Shown here one piece after another: positions 1 through 9,400 of a stretch of DNA of 14,440 nt; positions within the stretch are counted from its first letter, which is position 1, and every line of letters starts with the position of its first letter. Origin of the DNA: Saprospiraceae bacterium (GTDB lineage: Bacteria > Bacteroidota > Bacteroidia > Chitinophagales > Saprospiraceae); NCBI GenBank assembly GCA_020436865.1, contig JAGQXA010000867.1, positions 1 to 14,440 on the forward strand. The letters are read 5' to 3'. The translations under genes were made by a program, and so were the position numbers. The notes under the pieces are model-generated. The model was not told where the DNA came from and did not search any database. It was given only the letters and a program-made list of their open reading frames with translations.

Positions 1-3000
1 CGCCCGCTTCGTAGCAGTTGAAGTTCTGCTCGTCGAGCACCATCGACTGTATCCCACAGGCATCGCTCGAGCCCGCATCGATATCTCCCACCGTCACTCC
101 GGCCACCCCGTTGCCGTTCAGCTGGATGGTCACATCCTGGCACTGCGCATCGGGCGCCACGAAGTCGACCACCGCGAAGCTCAACACGCAACTCGCACTG
201 TTGCCGCTGCCGTCGCTTACCGTCACTGTCGTCGATTGCTGCCCCACATCCGAACAGTCGTAGTTCGCTTCGGCGGCCACGGCCGAGGCGATCAGGTCCA
301 GGTAGCTCGCGCAGTTGTCCCACACCTGCAGGGCCTGACCGCCGAGGTTCAGCGTGCCCTGGCCGGTAGCGTCGAGTTCGACCATCACCTCTCCGTCGCT
401 ACATTCTACCACGGGCGCCTGTGCGTCCAGTACCGTTACGTCGAACGAACAGTTCGAGGTATTGCCCGCCGCGTCGGTCGCCTGAAAGGTATTGGTCGTC
501 GTGCCCACCGGAAAAGCCGAGCCGCTCCACAACCCGCTCGTTTGCACGAAGGTGCCGGAGCCAGGGCAGTCGTCGGAAGCGGTCACGCTGAAGCTCACCA
601 CCGCCGAGCACAGGTCGGTTTCACTGTTCACCGTGATGTCGGCCGGGCAGTTGATGGCGGGCGCCTGGCCGTCTTCCACCGTCACCGTGAAGGAGCAATT
701 GGCCGTCTGGCCCACCGCATCGGTCACCGTGAAGCTATTGGTCGTCGTGCCCAGCGGGAAGAACGAGCCGCTGGCCAGTCCGGCCGTTTGGAACAGAATA
801 GCGCCCGAACAATTGTCGTCGTAGCCCACCAGGTAGTTCACGATGGCGCCGCATTGATCCGGGTCGTTGCCGACCTTGATGTTGGCCGGACAGGAAAGCG
901 TAGGCGCCTGATGGTCAACCACCGTCACCGTAGCGGTACAGGTACTGCTGTTGCCGTTCACATCCGTTACCGTGAGCATGACGGTGTTATCCCCTTTATC
1001 GTCACAGGTAAAGCTGTTGGGGGATACGCTCAGGGGTTGGATGTCGCAGTTGTCGTAAGAGCTATTGTCTACCTGTGCTGGCATCACCGTTGCATTGCCG
1101 GTATCATCCAGATATATGGTGACATCCTGGCAAAGGGCCGTCGGGTCGATGTCGTCTGCCACCGTCACGGTAGTCGTACAGGTCGCCGATTGCCCGTTGT
1201 TGTCGGAGGCCGTCAGCGTGACGGTATTGGCGCCCAGCTGGGAGCAATCAAAGATCAGGGAAGGCTGGCCGTCGATCAGGAAAGAAAGCGCCGTACAGCC
1301 CGTGCTGCCGTTGTTGAGCGCTTCGGCGGGAACGGTCGGAGCGGACAGGTTGACGTTCAGGCTCTCGACGCATTGGGCTACCGGCGGCAGGTTGGTGGAG
1401 AGGGTAATTGCAGCGTCTGTGGTGCAGCCGTTGGCATCTTCGATGACCAGGGTGTACGCTGTGGTATTTGCCGGAGCAACGGTTATGCACTCCTCATCGC
1501 CCAGGACACCGGAAGGACCGGACCATTCGAAGGATATACCGGGCACAAAGAGAAAGTCTCGCCTGGACCGGCCATTGATAGAAGGCAATAGGCTTATGCT
1601 CTGGGTGCTTCCATTGGTCAAGTCAACCGCGATCAAACTAGATCCCAGGTAAAGTATGTTGTCGCCCACGTAGACGGTGTACCTCCCGGATACACTTCCC
1701 AGGGAGACTATCAGGGTGCTGGCGCCATTTGTAAGGTTAATCTCGAAAATCTGGACAGGAAAACCGGTGGTGTAGATCAGGCGGTTGTGGTCAAAATCGT
1801 AGGTTAAACCAATGCTCCCGTTGTCGGGTATGGCCGGGGATACCGGCAGGTTGGTCGGGGTCAGGTCCGGGCTGGTGTAATCGATTTCGTTGATCACTCC
1901 ACCAGGAAAGGCGGCGAACAGATTCCCCTGTAGGTCGAAGGCAATGGCTTCGACAAGGTTGGAACTGTCTGTAGAGAAGACAGGCCCTAACGCCGTGAGG
2001 GCATTGGTCTGCAGGTCGAGCGTGAAAAGCGTGCGGAAGCCGTTGTTTAAGGCCACCACGAAAGCCTCTTTTGTGACCGGGTTTCTGGCTATGGCGTAAT
2101 TGGAGGCAATGGAAGGCCCGGAATAGTTGGCTACCTGCGTCAGGGTGTGGGTGTTGAGGTCTGTATCGAATTTTCTAAATTCTCCGGCCCCTGTTAAAAC
2201 ATACATGAGCCCGGGGAGCGAAGTGACTGAGGAGCACAGTTCCACTTCCGTGTCGGGACAGACCGTCGTCGGACTGTCCGGAACGATCGAGAGCGGAGAC
2301 ATTTGCGGGTAGCTGTCGATAGTAAAGCATTGGCTGGCCGAAGCGCCACAGCTTCCTGAGGAAGAAACCGTGACACAATAGACGCCAGTGGCAAGATCGG
2401 AGATCGTCGCCGTTTGCTGGCCGTTGCTCCAGGAATAGGTGGCTCCGGGAAATTCGAGAGCGGAAACCGTACCGTCGGAAACGCCGTAGCAAATATTGGC
2501 CGTCCCCGTCAACGCAATGCCCGTCTGGAAGGAAATAGCGCCATGCGAGGCTCCCACGCCTTCCGTAACCCGGAATTCCACCTCATCGTTGGGGCCCAAC
2601 TCGCCGATCCATACGTCGCTGTGGGTATCGCAGCAGCCTATATGCTCCCATACCATCAGACCGTTGATCCACAACTGCGCCGCATCATCGTGGCTATCGA
2701 TGTTGATCGAGTAGATATCGCAGGGGAAGCCTTTGCGCTTGGCGCTGAAGGAGTGGTTGTCGTTGTCCACCGGGCAACCTTGATAGCCGGAAGCAAAGGA
2801 GGGAGAAACCACGGAACTCCACTGGTTCTGGCTGTTAAAATTCAGGCTGTTCACCGTGTAGTAGCCCGCGTAATTGGCGTTCCAGGAGTCGCCGGTGTCT
2901 GCTTCGCCGCCGGCGTTCCAGGCATACACGTTCCAGGCGTTGTCGCCGAATTCGGCCGGATCGCCGACAGGGCCTTGAGCTGATGCAGATGCAGAAATCG

Positions 3001-6000
3001 AACATCCGTTTCCATTGTCAAGGGTCACCGAGTAGGTGCCCGGCTCGGTGATGAGGATGGAGGGAGTACTTTCTCCGGTTGACCACAGGTAATCACCGGC
3101 AGGGTTACCCTGTACCGCCAGGGTGGCGGGAGAAGAGCTGCACAAGTCGTTCAGGCCCGTCAAAGATGGTGTAAGGGGCTGTAAGACGATGGAGCCATTG
3201 GAATTGCCCAAGCCTTCCGTTACCCGGAACTCTACCTCACTGCTCGCATCCAGAAACCCGGTCCATACGTTATCCTGCGAACTGCAACAGGGTGCATCCC
3301 AAACCATTACGCCGTCTACCCAAAGCTGGGCGTAATCGTCGTGACTGGTCACATTGATTTGGTAGTAACCACAAGGTAAACCTTTGCGCTTGGCGCTCCA
3401 GGAGTGGTTATCGGCATTCACCGGACATCCCTGGTAACCGGATGCCGAAGAAGGAGAGGCCCATGCCCCCCAATAGTTGGTGGAATTAAAATTGAGATTC
3501 GCGTCGGTGTAGTATCCGGCGTAATGGGTATTCCAGGAATTTCCGGTATCGGTTTCTCCACCGGCATTCCAGGCATATACGTTCCAGACGTTGTCGCCGA
3601 ATACAGCCGGATCGCCTGCCGGGCCGAAAACATCGGTGGAAGCGGAGATCGAACAACCGTTGCTTCCGCTTAGGGTCACCGAATATGTGCCCGCATTGAT
3701 GATGGTAATGGATGAGGTGGTCTCGCCTGTCGACCAGAGGTAGTTGCCGACCGGATTGTTGGCCAGGGCGAGCGTGGCGCTGCCACCGTCGCACAGATCC
3801 CCGGCTTGGGTGACTTGCGCCGTGATCTGCTGGAAGGACAGGGAGCCACGAGATGCACCCTCGCCTTCCGTTACGCGGAATTCCACTTCGCTGTCGGCGT
3901 CCAGGAAACCCTCCCAAACATTGGGGTGGCTCTGGCAGCAGCCGATAAACTCCCAAACCATCGCGCCGTCGATCCACAATTGGGCGGCATCGTCGTGACC
4001 AGTCACGCTGATCTTGTAATAGCCGCAGGTGAAGCCCCTGCGTTTGGCACTCCAGGAGTGATTGTCGTCACCCACCAGGCAACCCTGATAGCCGGGCGCC
4101 GAGGAGGGAGAAGCCAGGGAATTCCACTGGTTCTGGCTGTTGAAATTCAGGTCTGCCGTGGTGTAATAGCCCCGGTAGTCGGTATTCCAGGAATCGCTGG
4201 TGGGCGTGGCGCCGCCGGCGTTCCAGGCGTAGACCCGCCACTCGTTGTCGCCGAATACAGCCGGGTCGCCGGGGGGCGGAACTTCCTGGGTAATGGTAAT
4301 GCTGTTGCTGGTAGCGATCAGCGGATAGGCGCAGGGTTCGGTGCTGCTCATTTCACAATTGACCACATCGCCGATGCTCAGATTGGTAGTGGTGAAGGTG
4401 GAGGTATGGATCCCGACGGCTACGCCGTTGACCATCCAGTTGTAGAAGGGCGAAAGGCCGCCATTCACCGGGCTGGCGGTATAGGTGATCCCAACGCAGC
4501 TGGTTTCGGCGGGCCCGCTGATCGTTACAGATGGGGTAGCCGGCGTCTGCGTCTGCTGGTATTCAAAGGCGCCCATGTCGGTCAGGGCTTCCGAAAGGCC
4601 ATAGGAGTTGAACGGACGCGGTTGATCGTCGTAGTCTACCCCCGGAGCGCCGGAATTGGTGCCCAGGTCCACGGCGGGAGAGCAGGCCTGGAGGTGCAGA
4701 TCGCCCGCCGTACCCAATCCAATGGGCGGTTGGCTGACGAAGAGCGGGTCCAGGTTCAGGTTCCCTGTCCCGGGGTAAACCCCGCTGCCTTGTTGGACGA
4801 TGGAATGGGAGACATTGGCAAAAATACCCGGATTGGCGTCGATGCCCGAACTGTTGCCCCAGAGGATGCAGTTTACGAGCGATAGGTTCGTGGAAAAAGT
4901 GTATATAGCGCCGCCGTCGATACTGAGGAAGGCCGAATTACCGGACATGCTGCAATTTTTCAGCACTGGAGCGCCGCTTCCTCCGAACGAAAGTCCGCCT
5001 CCAAAAGTAGAGGTATTGCCGATAAATTGGCAGTTGGTGAGGCTGGGCGAGCTATCTTGTATCCTTACCCCGCCACCGCTATTGTCCGCTGCATTTCCGG
5101 CAAAAAGGCATTGGTTTAGAACTGCGTCGGAACTAAAACTAAAGAAAATACCGCCGCCGACAAATGCCGTATTGGAGGTAAAAATACAGCGGTTCAAAGT
5201 ACCCGAACTTGCAGAGTAGGCGATCCCCCCTCCGGAGCCAGCGTTATTGCCCGTGAAGGTGCAATCATTCAGCGTGGGACTGGAATCTGAATTATTCATA
5301 CCGCCGCCAAAGCTGAGAAAAGCGGTATTCGAGATGAAACTACAATTATTCAGCACGGGCGATGATCCGCTAAAATTGGTCATTCCGCCGCCGCCGTTGA
5401 AACCTGTATTTTGAGAAAAAACACAGTTGGCCAATATGGGGGATGCCCCTTGGTTCAACATCCCTCCGCCGCCGCCGCTGATATTTTGAGAAAAGGTGCA
5501 ATCGTTGAGGATCGGGTTGGCGTTGATGTTCCGCATTCCGCCGCCGCCGAATTCGGAAGTGTTCCCGGTAAAGGTACAATTGTCAAACACAGGAGCGGCG
5601 CCACCCGAATTAAGCACGCCGCCGGCGCCCTCGTCAAAGGTCAGGTTCCCGGAAGAATTCGAAGAAAAGGCGCATTCGATAAATACGGCTGCCGAAGAAC
5701 CATTGTTGACTACGCCGCCGCCGGCAGCTCCGGCCGTATTGTTGGAAAATGTGCAATGGGAGACTGCAGGGTGGGAGTCCTGATTATACAGGCCGCCGCC
5801 GTTAAACAAGGCGCTGTTGTCGCTGAACTGGCAGTGACTGATCCCCGGACTGGAGCTTTGGTTGTACATCCCGGCGCCTCTCCGCTCGATATTAGCCAGA
5901 CCGTCCGCATTCCCATCCCTGATGGTAAAACCGTCGAGCAGGGCCGTATTGTCAATGTTTTGATTGAAAATGACGTGATAGGAATTGTCGGTACTGTCGT

Positions 6001-6349
6001 TCACCACCCCGATATCACCGCTCAGAATAGTCTCGTTGACGGCCCAGTCGCGGTCGTCCAATAGCGCTTCGGCACCCGCGAAGCCGCCGTAGATCGCCAC
6101 GCCGTCTTTCATGTAAAAAGAGATCGTGCGATCGGTACCGGCAGTGGGTTTATACGTACCCGCCGCAACCCATACCTCGTCGTTGGCTGCCGAGGCATCG
6201 ATCATGGCCTGCAGATCGGCTGATGCATCTGCCCAGGAGGAGCCGTCGCCGGCGCCGCTGGCTACCGGCTTGACGTAACGGATCGTCTGTGCCTGGGCAA
6301 AAGTGGCAGACATCGCCAGGAAGAAAAACAGAGAAGCAAATCGTTTCAT
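1..6349 (-). CDS. Giant secreted modular beta-helix / Ig-like / HYR-repeat protein (3' end off window)
   Basis: The frame is open from the ATG at 6349 to the left edge with no stop, giving at least 2116 residues and no visible C-terminus. Residues 1-21 form a signal peptide (MKRFASLFFFLAMSATFAQA). Approximate domains follow: right-handed beta-helix with 13 short coils (164-500, helix-like fold 25-600) ending in a choice-of-anchor-type segment (SPAVDLGTN, MGAFEYQ); PKD-like domain (600-690); three copies of a GDPA[VE]FGDN...W module (from 694, 912 and 1129); an Ig-like unit; a second Ig-like domain split by a propeller-like segment (1365-1653); then HYR/cadherin-like repeats (1655-2116) with APxxxCPAxI and FxVTVxD motifs. 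Such architecture in Bacteroidota belongs to cell-surface adhesins or gliding/biofilm proteins, usually T9SS-secreted. A sorting tail is expected beyond the window but is not seen. The start is supported by the signal peptide and a promoter -7 box 35 nt upstream. The ligand is unknown. Confidence 0.93.
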   Translation of the reverse strand, partial: MKRFASLFFFLAMSATFAQAQTIRYVKPVASGAGDGSSWADASADLQAMIDASAANDEVWVAAGTYKPTAGTDRTISFYMKDGVAIYGGFAGAEALLDDRDWAVNETILSGDIGVVNDSTDNSYHVIFNQNIDNTALLDGFTIRDGNADGLANIERRGAGMYNQSSSPGISHCQFSDNSALFNGGGLYNQDSHPAVSHCTFSNNTAGAAGGGVVNNGSSAAVFIECAFSSNSSGNLTFDEGAGGVLNSGGAAPVFDNCTFTGNTSEFGGGGMRNINANPILNDCTFSQNISGGGGGMLNQGASPILANCVFSQNTGFNGGGGMTNFSGSSPVLNNCSFISNTAFLSFGGGMNNSDSSPTLNDCTFTGNNAGSGGGIAYSASSGTLNRCIFTSNTAFVGGGIFFSFSSDAVLNQCLFAGNAADNSGGGVRIQDSSPSLTNCQFIGNTSTFGGGLSFGGSGAPVLKNCSMSGNSAFLSIDGGAIYTFSTNLSLVNCILWGNSSGIDANPGIFANVSHSIVQQGSGVYPGTGNLNLDPLFVSQPPIGLGTAGDLHLQACSPAVDLGTNSGAPGVDYDDQPRPFNSYGLSEALTDMGAFEYQQTQTPATPSVTISGPAETSCVGITYTASPVNGGLSPFYNWMVNGVAVGIHTSTFTTTNLSIGDVVNCEMSSTEPCAYPLIATSNSITITQEVPPPGDPAVFGDNEWRVYAWNAGGATPTSDSWNTDYRGYYTTADLNFNSQNQWNSLASPSSAPGYQGCLVGDDNHSWSAKRRGFTCGYYKISVTGHDDAAQLWIDGAMVWEFIGCCQSHPNVWEGFLDADSEVEFRVTEGEGASRGSLSFQQITAQVTQAGDLCDGGSATLALANNPVGNYLWSTGETTSSITIINAGTYSVTLSGSNGCSISASTDVFGPAGDPAVFGDNVWNVYAWNAGGETDTGNSWNTHYAGYYTDANLNFNSTNYWGAWASPSSASGYQGCPVNADNHSWSAKRKGLPCGYYQINVTSHDDYAQLWVDGVMVWDAPCCSSQDNVWTGFLDASSEVEFRVTEGLGNSNGSIVLQPLTPSLTGLNDLCSSSPATLAVQGNPAGDYLWSTGESTPSILITEPGTYSVTLDNGNGCSISASASAQGPVGDPAEFGDNAWNVYAWNAGGEADTGDSWNANYAGYYTVNSLNFNSQNQWSSVVSPSFASGYQGCPVDNDNHSFSAKRKGFPCDIYSINIDSHDDAAQLWINGLMVWEHIGCCDTHSDVWIGELGPNDEVEFRVTEGVGASHGAISFQTGIALTGTANICYGVSDGTVSALEFPGATYSWSNGQQTATISDLATGVYCVTVSSSGSCGASASQCFTIDSYPQMSPLSIVPDSPTTVCPDTEVELCSSVTSLPGLMYVLTGAGEFRKFDTDLNTHTLTQVANYSGPSIASNYAIARNPVTKEAFVVALNNGFRTLFTLDLQTNALTALGPVFSTDSSNLVEAIAFDLQGNLFAAFPGGVINEIDYTSPDLTPTNLPVSPAIPDNGSIGLTYDFDHNRLIYTTGFPVQIFEINLTNGASTLIVSLGSVSGRYTVYVGDNILYLGSSLIAVDLTNGSTQSISLLPSINGRSRRDFLFVPGISFEWSGPSGVLGDEECITVAPANTTAYTLVIEDANGCTTDAAITLSTNLPPVAQCVESLNVNLSAPTVPAEALNNGSTGCTALSFLIDGQPSLIFDCSQLGANTVTLTASDNNGQSATCTTTVTVADDIDPTALCQDVTIYLDDTGNATVMPAQVDNSSYDNCDIQPLSVSPNSFTCDDKGDNTVMLTVTDVNGNSSTCTATVTVVDHQAPTLSCPANIKVGNDPDQCGAIVNYLVGYDDNCSGAILFQTAGLASGSFFPLGTTTNSFTVTDAVGQTANCSFTVTVEDGQAPAINCPADITVNSETDLCSAVVSFSVTASDDCPGSGTFVQTSGLWSGSAFPVGTTTNTFQATDAAGNTSNCSFDVTVLDAQAPVVECSDGEVMVELDATGQGTLNLGGQALQVWDNCASYLDLIASAVAAEANYDCSDVGQQSTTVTVSDGSGNSASCVLSFAVVDFVAPDAQCQDVTIQLNGNGVAGVTVGDIDAGSSDACGIQSMVLDEQNFNCYEAG
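2500..4270 (-). repeat. Three tandem ~650-bp in-frame repeats inside the giant secreted protein gene
   Basis: On the minus strand, copies begin at about 4270, 3616 and 2965 (residues 694, 912 and 1129), a spacing of 654 and 651 bp. Each encodes a roughly 145-residue domain followed by an Ig-like linker with an LWSTGE motif. The third linker is divergent (YSWSNGQQ). Shared landmarks are GDPA, FGDN, VYAWNAGG, GYYT, LNFNS, GYQGC, DNHS, SAKR[RK]G, a CC pair, and EVEFRVTEG. The last two copies are closest in DNA, for example in the segment encoding NVYAWNAGG. This domain occurs in other Bacteroidota secreted proteins as I recall, but I cannot attach a family name. The conserved cysteines suggest disulfide-stabilised extracellular domains. 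Confidence 0.85.
4860..5870 (-). repeat. Thirteen short beta-helix coil repeats with a cysteine at each turn
   Basis: Between residues about 164 and 500 of the giant protein, 13 consecutive coils of roughly 25-26 residues follow the pattern [NHDE]C[TSAQ]F-x-x-N, then GGG[MLIV], then an SSP-like turn. Examples are LNDCTFTGNNAGSGGGI and LTNCQFIGNTSTFGGGL. Every coil carries a cysteine at the equivalent position. In DNA this appears as recurring GCCGCCGCC runs on the plus strand. The pattern fits a right-handed parallel beta-helix of the kind named Beta_helix or choice-of-anchor Q in Bacteroidota proteins. Confidence 0.85.
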
Positions 6350-6383
6350 GATGACTCTATTGGTTTGTGGATGAACATTTTGA

Positions 6384-6391
6384 CAAATGTA
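6384..6391 (-). promoter_or_regulatory. Bacteroidota-type -7 box (TACATTTG) for the giant secreted protein gene
   Basis: Read on the minus strand this is TACATTTG, an exact match to the Bacteroidota -7 consensus TAnnTTTG, 35 nt upstream of the ATG at 6349. The predicted leader is about 28 nt. The -33 element is weak: the nearest TTG (6417-6419) leaves a 25-nt spacer, longer than the usual 17-23. The box lies in the 116-nt gap after the regulator gene, so the downstream gene probably has its own transcript. Confidence 0.55.
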
Positions 6392-6465
6392 TCCCCAAAG
6401 CGTCCGGAGGGACTTCCAATATCTGGTCAACGATCACCGCTCATGTTGCATAGGGGCTGAAACAC

Positions 6466-9400
6466 TCACTTTTTCAGCTGGCTGGGACGCATGCCGAAGG
6501 CTTCTGTGAAGGCATCCGAGAAATAGGCGGGCGTGGAGAAGCCCACCTCGTAGGCCACCTCGCTAACGTTCATCTCCGTGGTTTCCAACAGTTCTTTTCC
6601 GTATTGCAGGCGGATGGCGCGGATGAAGAGGGAGGGCGACTGTCCGGTGAGGGCTTTGACCTTGCGGAAAAGCTGACTGCGGCTCATGCCCACGATCTGG
6701 GCGAGCCGGTCGATCTCGAAGTCGGGCTCGGAGAGGCGCTCCATGACGATGGCGCGGATCTTTTGCAGAAAGGCGTCTTCAATCTGCAGGCTCTTGTCTT
6801 CCGCCGGCTCAAGGGGCCGAGCGCCGGCGTAACGCGCCCGCAGCCGCTGCCGCAACTCGAGCAGGTTGCGCGTGCGCACGAGCAATTCTTCCCGGTTGAA
6901 GGGCTTCGACAGGTAGTCGTCGGCGCCGCGCTCCAACCCGGCCAGGCGCGACTCGATGCTCGCTTTGGCCGTGAGCAGGATGATGGGGATATGACTGGTT
7001 CGCTCGTCGTGCTTGAGGGTATCGCAAAGCTCCAGCCCGTCCTTCTCCGGCATCATCACGTCGCTGACGATGAGGTCGGGGATGAGTTCCAGGGCTTTTT
7101 CCATACCTTCCTGGCCATCCGCCGCCTCGACGATCCGGTACTCCGGCTCGAGGATCTCGCGGATGAAGGCGCGCATGTCGGGGTTGTCTTCTACCAGAAG
7201 GAGGGTGTTGTCGCGATCGAGTGCTTCGGCTTCGGCGTGCTGTGGGAGTACCTGCTCTTTTCCAAAGGGCAACCGGATGGTAAACCGGGTCCCCTGCCCA
7301 ACCCTGCTGACCACGGAGATCGTTCCCTGGTGTAGCTCCACCAGTTCCTTCACCAGCGCCAGCCCGATGCCGGTGCCCGGCGCTTCGGTGCGGGTAGCCT
7401 CGGCGCCCTGAAAAAAGCGGTCGAAGATGTGCTCCAGCTGCCCTTCAGGGATGCCGGGGCCGGTATCGGTCACATCGATCTGCAGCCAGTCGCCGGTTTC
7501 CGCCAGCGAAACGCCCACCGCAATGCGCCCGCCTTCGGGCGTGAACTTGACGGCGTTCGACACCAGATTGGTCAGCGCCTGCTCCAGCTTGTCGCGGTCG
7601 AAATACAGGAAGGCGTTTTCCAGGCTGCTTTCGAAAGTCAACCCGACGTTTTTGGAATCCGTTAAAGATTCGAACGAATAGGTGATGCCTCTGGCGATGG
7701 GAAGGAGATCTTCGAAGCGCAAGTCGAGCCGCATCTTTCCGGCGTCGAGCTTCGACAGGTCGAGCAGTTGGTTGATCAGGCGAAGCAGGCGCTGTGCGTT
7801 GCGCTGGATGAGTTGGTATTCCTTGGCCTTCGCAGCCTCCGGCTGAGTGGATAAAAGGTTCTCCACCGGCCCCAGAATAAGGGTGAGTGGGGTGCGGAAC
7901 TCGTGGGAGATGTTGGCGAAGAAACGGGACTTCATTTCGTCCAGTTCTTTCAGTTTTTCATACTCCAACTGCTTCATCTCCCGGAGGTGCTTCTTCCGGA
8001 TGCGCCGCAACTCAGCTTTCCAAAGCAGGTAGATGCCTCCTGCCAGGAGTAAAGCATAAACGAAGTAAGCGGCCCAGGTGCGGTAGAAAGGCGGGAGTAT
8101 GGCGATCTCCCCCACGGCCTCCTCGCCGATCATGCCATAAATGTTGCGGGCCCGCACCCGGAACCGGTAGTTGCCTGGCGGCAGCCCCGTGTAATCTTTA
8201 TACGTCTCCTGGGTCCAGTCCGACCACCCTTGGTCGTAGCCTTCGAGCCAATACTGGTACTCGTTGGCCGATTCGTCGTCGTAGCTGGGCGCCGCATAGC
8301 GGAAGCGCAGGGAGTTGAGGGCAAAGTCTAGTTCCGGAAGTTGGGGCGATACGCCGGCGCCACCATACAATAACGAATCACCCTGGGCCGTGATCTGGCG
8401 GATCAGGGTTTGAAAGGGAATGTCGTGGGTGGAAGGCACGGCGCCGTTGTACCGCACTACGCGATTGGTGCCGCAGATCCAGGCGATCTGTTCGTGGGCC
8501 GGATCGGGATAGGCGGTAAAAACGGGCATCGAAGCGATGCGCAGGAAGGGGCTTTGATCCCACTCGTAGGTCCCGTTGCCTTTTCGCCGGGCGACCCCCG
8601 AATGGGCGTTGTCGTCGGCGATCAACCATGCGTTTTCCCGGGCGTCGGAGCCGACGTTGAACAGGCCGACTTCCGGATCCGGGAGGTTTTGGATCAGGGC
8701 GGTGTCCAGAAAAAACCGCCCTTCCGCATCGTCGAAGCGGAAGATGCCCCCCAGTGTGGCAAAACGGAGCCCCCGGTCGGTATAAAAAGGCACGACGGGG
8801 TTAGGAGGCGGCAGGCCCTGCAGGGTGTCGAAATGAACGATTTCGGGCTGCCGGGAATAGCCTTTTGAAAACCCGATCCGGTAGATGCCGGTGAAATAAT
8901 CCGTGAGCCACAGGTCGTGCTCCCGGGTTTCAAAAACATGCCGGATCTCTTGGTCGAGACCCACTATCCGGCCTTCATCCCGCCATTGGCCGTTCTGAAA
9001 GTAAATGGATCCCAGTCCCGACTGCGTGCCTGCAAATACCCGGTTCGGATCGTCCTGGGAATGAAGCAGGGAGAACACAAACCCATCGGCTATGCGCCGG
9101 CCTTGCAGGCCTTTGACCGCAAAGATCCCGTCGAAGGTGCCCACCAAAAGGGTGGCGTCAAACGGCTGAAGGGTCCAGCATTGGGGCGGCACACCGGCTA
9201 CCCGGCCGAACCTGCCGCTGCCTTCATCCAGGTAGAACAAGCCCATGATGGTCGCAAAGTAGAGGCGGCCTTCGTGGCGGACGACCTCCCAGGCGCTGCC
9301 TTCGATGCCGTCCCTTTCTTCGAAATAACGGAACGGACTGCCCGTCTCCGCCCGGGCGATCCCGACCTGCATGCCCATCCACAGGGCGCGTTGGCGGTCT

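Noticed and set aside
236..1591. Long plus-strand open frame (451 codons) opposite the giant protein
   Set aside because: It is the antisense of HYR-like repeats in a GC-rich gene. The translation is rich in Arg, Gly and Val with no domain, while the minus frame is clearly coding.
3806..4885. Plus-strand open frame of 359 codons
   Set aside because: Shadow of the triplicated module on the minus strand; its apparent repeats merely mirror those of the real gene.
2500..5870. Possible CRISPR array or satellite DNA
   Set aside because: The periodicity is in-frame protein repetition (about 75 bp and about 650 bp units) within one open reading frame, with no constant repeat and unique spacer pattern.
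6604..7335. Plus-strand open frame of 243 codons across the receiver and kinase region
   Set aside because: Lies entirely antisense to the receiver and ATPase domains of the hybrid regulator, with no recognisable features of its own.
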